Assembly (NCBI GenBank): GCA_012184525.1 | Contig: WOFQ01000014.1 | Coordinates: 1 to 64,000 of the forward strand | DNA: 64,000 nt | Direction of reading: 5' to 3' | Source: Xenoacremonium recifei | Taxonomy: Eukaryota; Ascomycota; Sordariomycetes; Hypocreales; Nectriaceae | Part shown: positions 63,141-64,000 of the stretch, one piece after another | Numbering within the stretch: the first letter of the stretch is position 1 | Layout of the letters: each line of letters begins with the position of its first letter | Notes under the pieces: model-generated | Told to the model about the DNA's origin: nothing | Database searches by the model: none | What the model saw: only the letters and a program-made list of their open reading frames with translations | Position numbers and translations under genes: made by a program

Positions 63141-64000
63141 ATGCTCGAACCTCCGAGGAGACGGCCCTTGCCTATGGACCAGACCAACGCCTACGGCCAC
63201 TCGAGATCTCGGACGACCTCCTCCAATACCTTCCCCATGCAGATCCAGAGCCCGACGCCATTGCACCTGGCCCAGCCAGGTAGCCAGCACGCCAGACGCT
63301 CCCCGTCTGTGAATACCTTCAGCACCGCGTCGAGTATTCCACCTCCAGCCGCCTACCGCACATCGTCAACCACCGACCTCCGTCGATCCACCTCCAGTCG
63401 CTCTGGTGGTGGAGCCAGCCCTCAGCCCTCCAGCTATGTTGCCCTCCTGCGCAAGCAAAAGGCTACGGTATGGTGCGACCGCGCCCAGTACGAGGACCCC
63501 CGAATTGCCGCCCAGCAGCGAGCAGCCAAGATGCGCGCCACCCTCGAGGTTGTCGGTGGAGGTCGCAGCAACACTGGCTACGGTTCTGGCGGTGCAGGCG
63601 GTCGTACGAGCACTGGCATCAGCGCGACCGGCAAGGTCGCCGCTAAAATCCGACATCATGGAAAGACCCCTGTCGTTGGGTATGCTCCCGGAGAGAACCA
63701 CGTTGGTGTCGGAGGAGTGCCCATGCGGCTCAGCGCAACTGAAGTCGAAGCCGAGAGCAGCGACGAGGAGGACCTGCACACCATGTCCCGCCTTCATCAC
63801 CGACGTACAGGGAGCAGTGGCCGCAGCAGCACAGCAAGTGGCCGTCGCGGCATTCCTTACCGAACTTCGGGAGGCATGGGCAGCCAGAACAGTCGCCGGT
63901 GGAGTCCTGGGGATACCCCTGAGCGCACCGGCAGCATGGTGGAGGAGAAGCCCATCGATATTGTCGTTGGCGGAGCCGATGACGCAGCTAGCGGAAAGGC
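63141..64000 (+). CDS. Conserved ascomycete protein, 5' part only
   Basis: The frame opens at ATG 63141 and stays open to the window edge (286 codons, no introns needed). The N-terminus is Ser/Pro/Arg-rich and likely disordered. The conserved core is PSSYVALLRKQKATVWCDRA followed by QYEDPRIAAQQRAAKMRATLEVVGG. Then come a Gly/Ser-rich part, KVAAKIRHHGKTPVVGY, and an acidic EAESSDEEDLHTM patch. I recognise the core as a block shared by many filamentous fungi but know no function. The ATG at 63141 is the first in frame; a second lies 11 codons later. The gene continues beyond 64000. Confidence 0.8.
   Translation, partial: MLEPPRRRPLPMDQTNAYGHSRSRTTSSNTFPMQIQSPTPLHLAQPGSQHARRSPSVNTFSTASSIPPPAAYRTSSTTDLRRSTSSRSGGGASPQPSSYVALLRKQKATVWCDRAQYEDPRIAAQQRAAKMRATLEVVGGGRSNTGYGSGGAGGRTSTGISATGKVAAKIRHHGKTPVVGYAPGENHVGVGGVPMRLSATEVEAESSDEEDLHTMSRLHHRRTGSSGRSSTASGRRGIPYRTSGGMGSQNSRRWSPGDTPERTGSMVEEKPIDIVVGGADDAASGK

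Overview
The window looks like nuclear DNA of a filamentous ascomycete (Pezizomycotina). The genes are split by many short introns, mostly about 50-90 bp, with GTAAGT-type donors and CTAAC/CTGAC-type branch points. There are three Zn2Cys6 regulators, fungal sugar transporters, a DUF7907-type secreted protein, an SPX-EXS protein and an Sm protein. AT-rich, TpA-rich relics resemble repeat-induced point mutation, but RIP was not measured. The genus cannot be fixed from the sequence.

Layout. 1-2.2 kb: a broken LINE reverse transcriptase and a truncated Zn2Cys6 regulator. 2.6-13.4 kb: a probable catabolic gene set made of a secreted tannase/feruloyl esterase, an MFS sugar transporter, an acetoacetate-decarboxylase-like protein divergent from a 3-hydroxyacyl-CoA dehydrogenase, and a large poly-Gln/His Zn2Cys6 regulator. 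13.4-20.6 kb: a decaying polyol/sugar locus with a truncated MFS transporter, a frameshifted short-chain dehydrogenase, an intact zinc alcohol dehydrogenase and its likely Zn2Cys6 regulator. 22-25.4 kb: a DUF300 membrane protein and a 2-oxoglutarate/Fe(II) oxygenase with a GC-AG intron. 25.9-35.7 kb: a nine-exon NLR-like receptor (DUF7708-like, NB-ARC, TPR), a serine beta-lactamase-like hydrolase and a nitrilase with an altered residue next to the catalytic Cys. 36.8-40.6 kb: the spliceosomal SmE gene in five tiny exons, a conserved unknown and a secreted DUF7907-like protein. 42.6-47.6 kb: a receptor-like protein joining an HxH cupin-like region, TPRs, an ankyrin-like segment and a TIR-like C-terminus, then a WD40 gene with an in-frame TAG, with a degenerate tandem repeat between them. 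47.6-57.1 kb: an M18 aminopeptidase behind a pyrimidine-rich leader of roughly 170-bp tandem repeats, an SPX-EXS (SYG1/XPR1-like) protein and a Cys/Ser-rich unknown. 57.1-64 kb: a gene-poor stretch of about 6 kb leading into a conserved protein cut by the window end.

The most interesting candidates are the cupin-like/TPR/ANK/TIR-like protein near the NLR-like gene, and the two adjacent catabolic loci, of which one is intact and one is breaking down. Exon limits were read by eye from splice signals, reading phase and protein-family fit. No alignment or search was run, so family names rest on recognised motifs.
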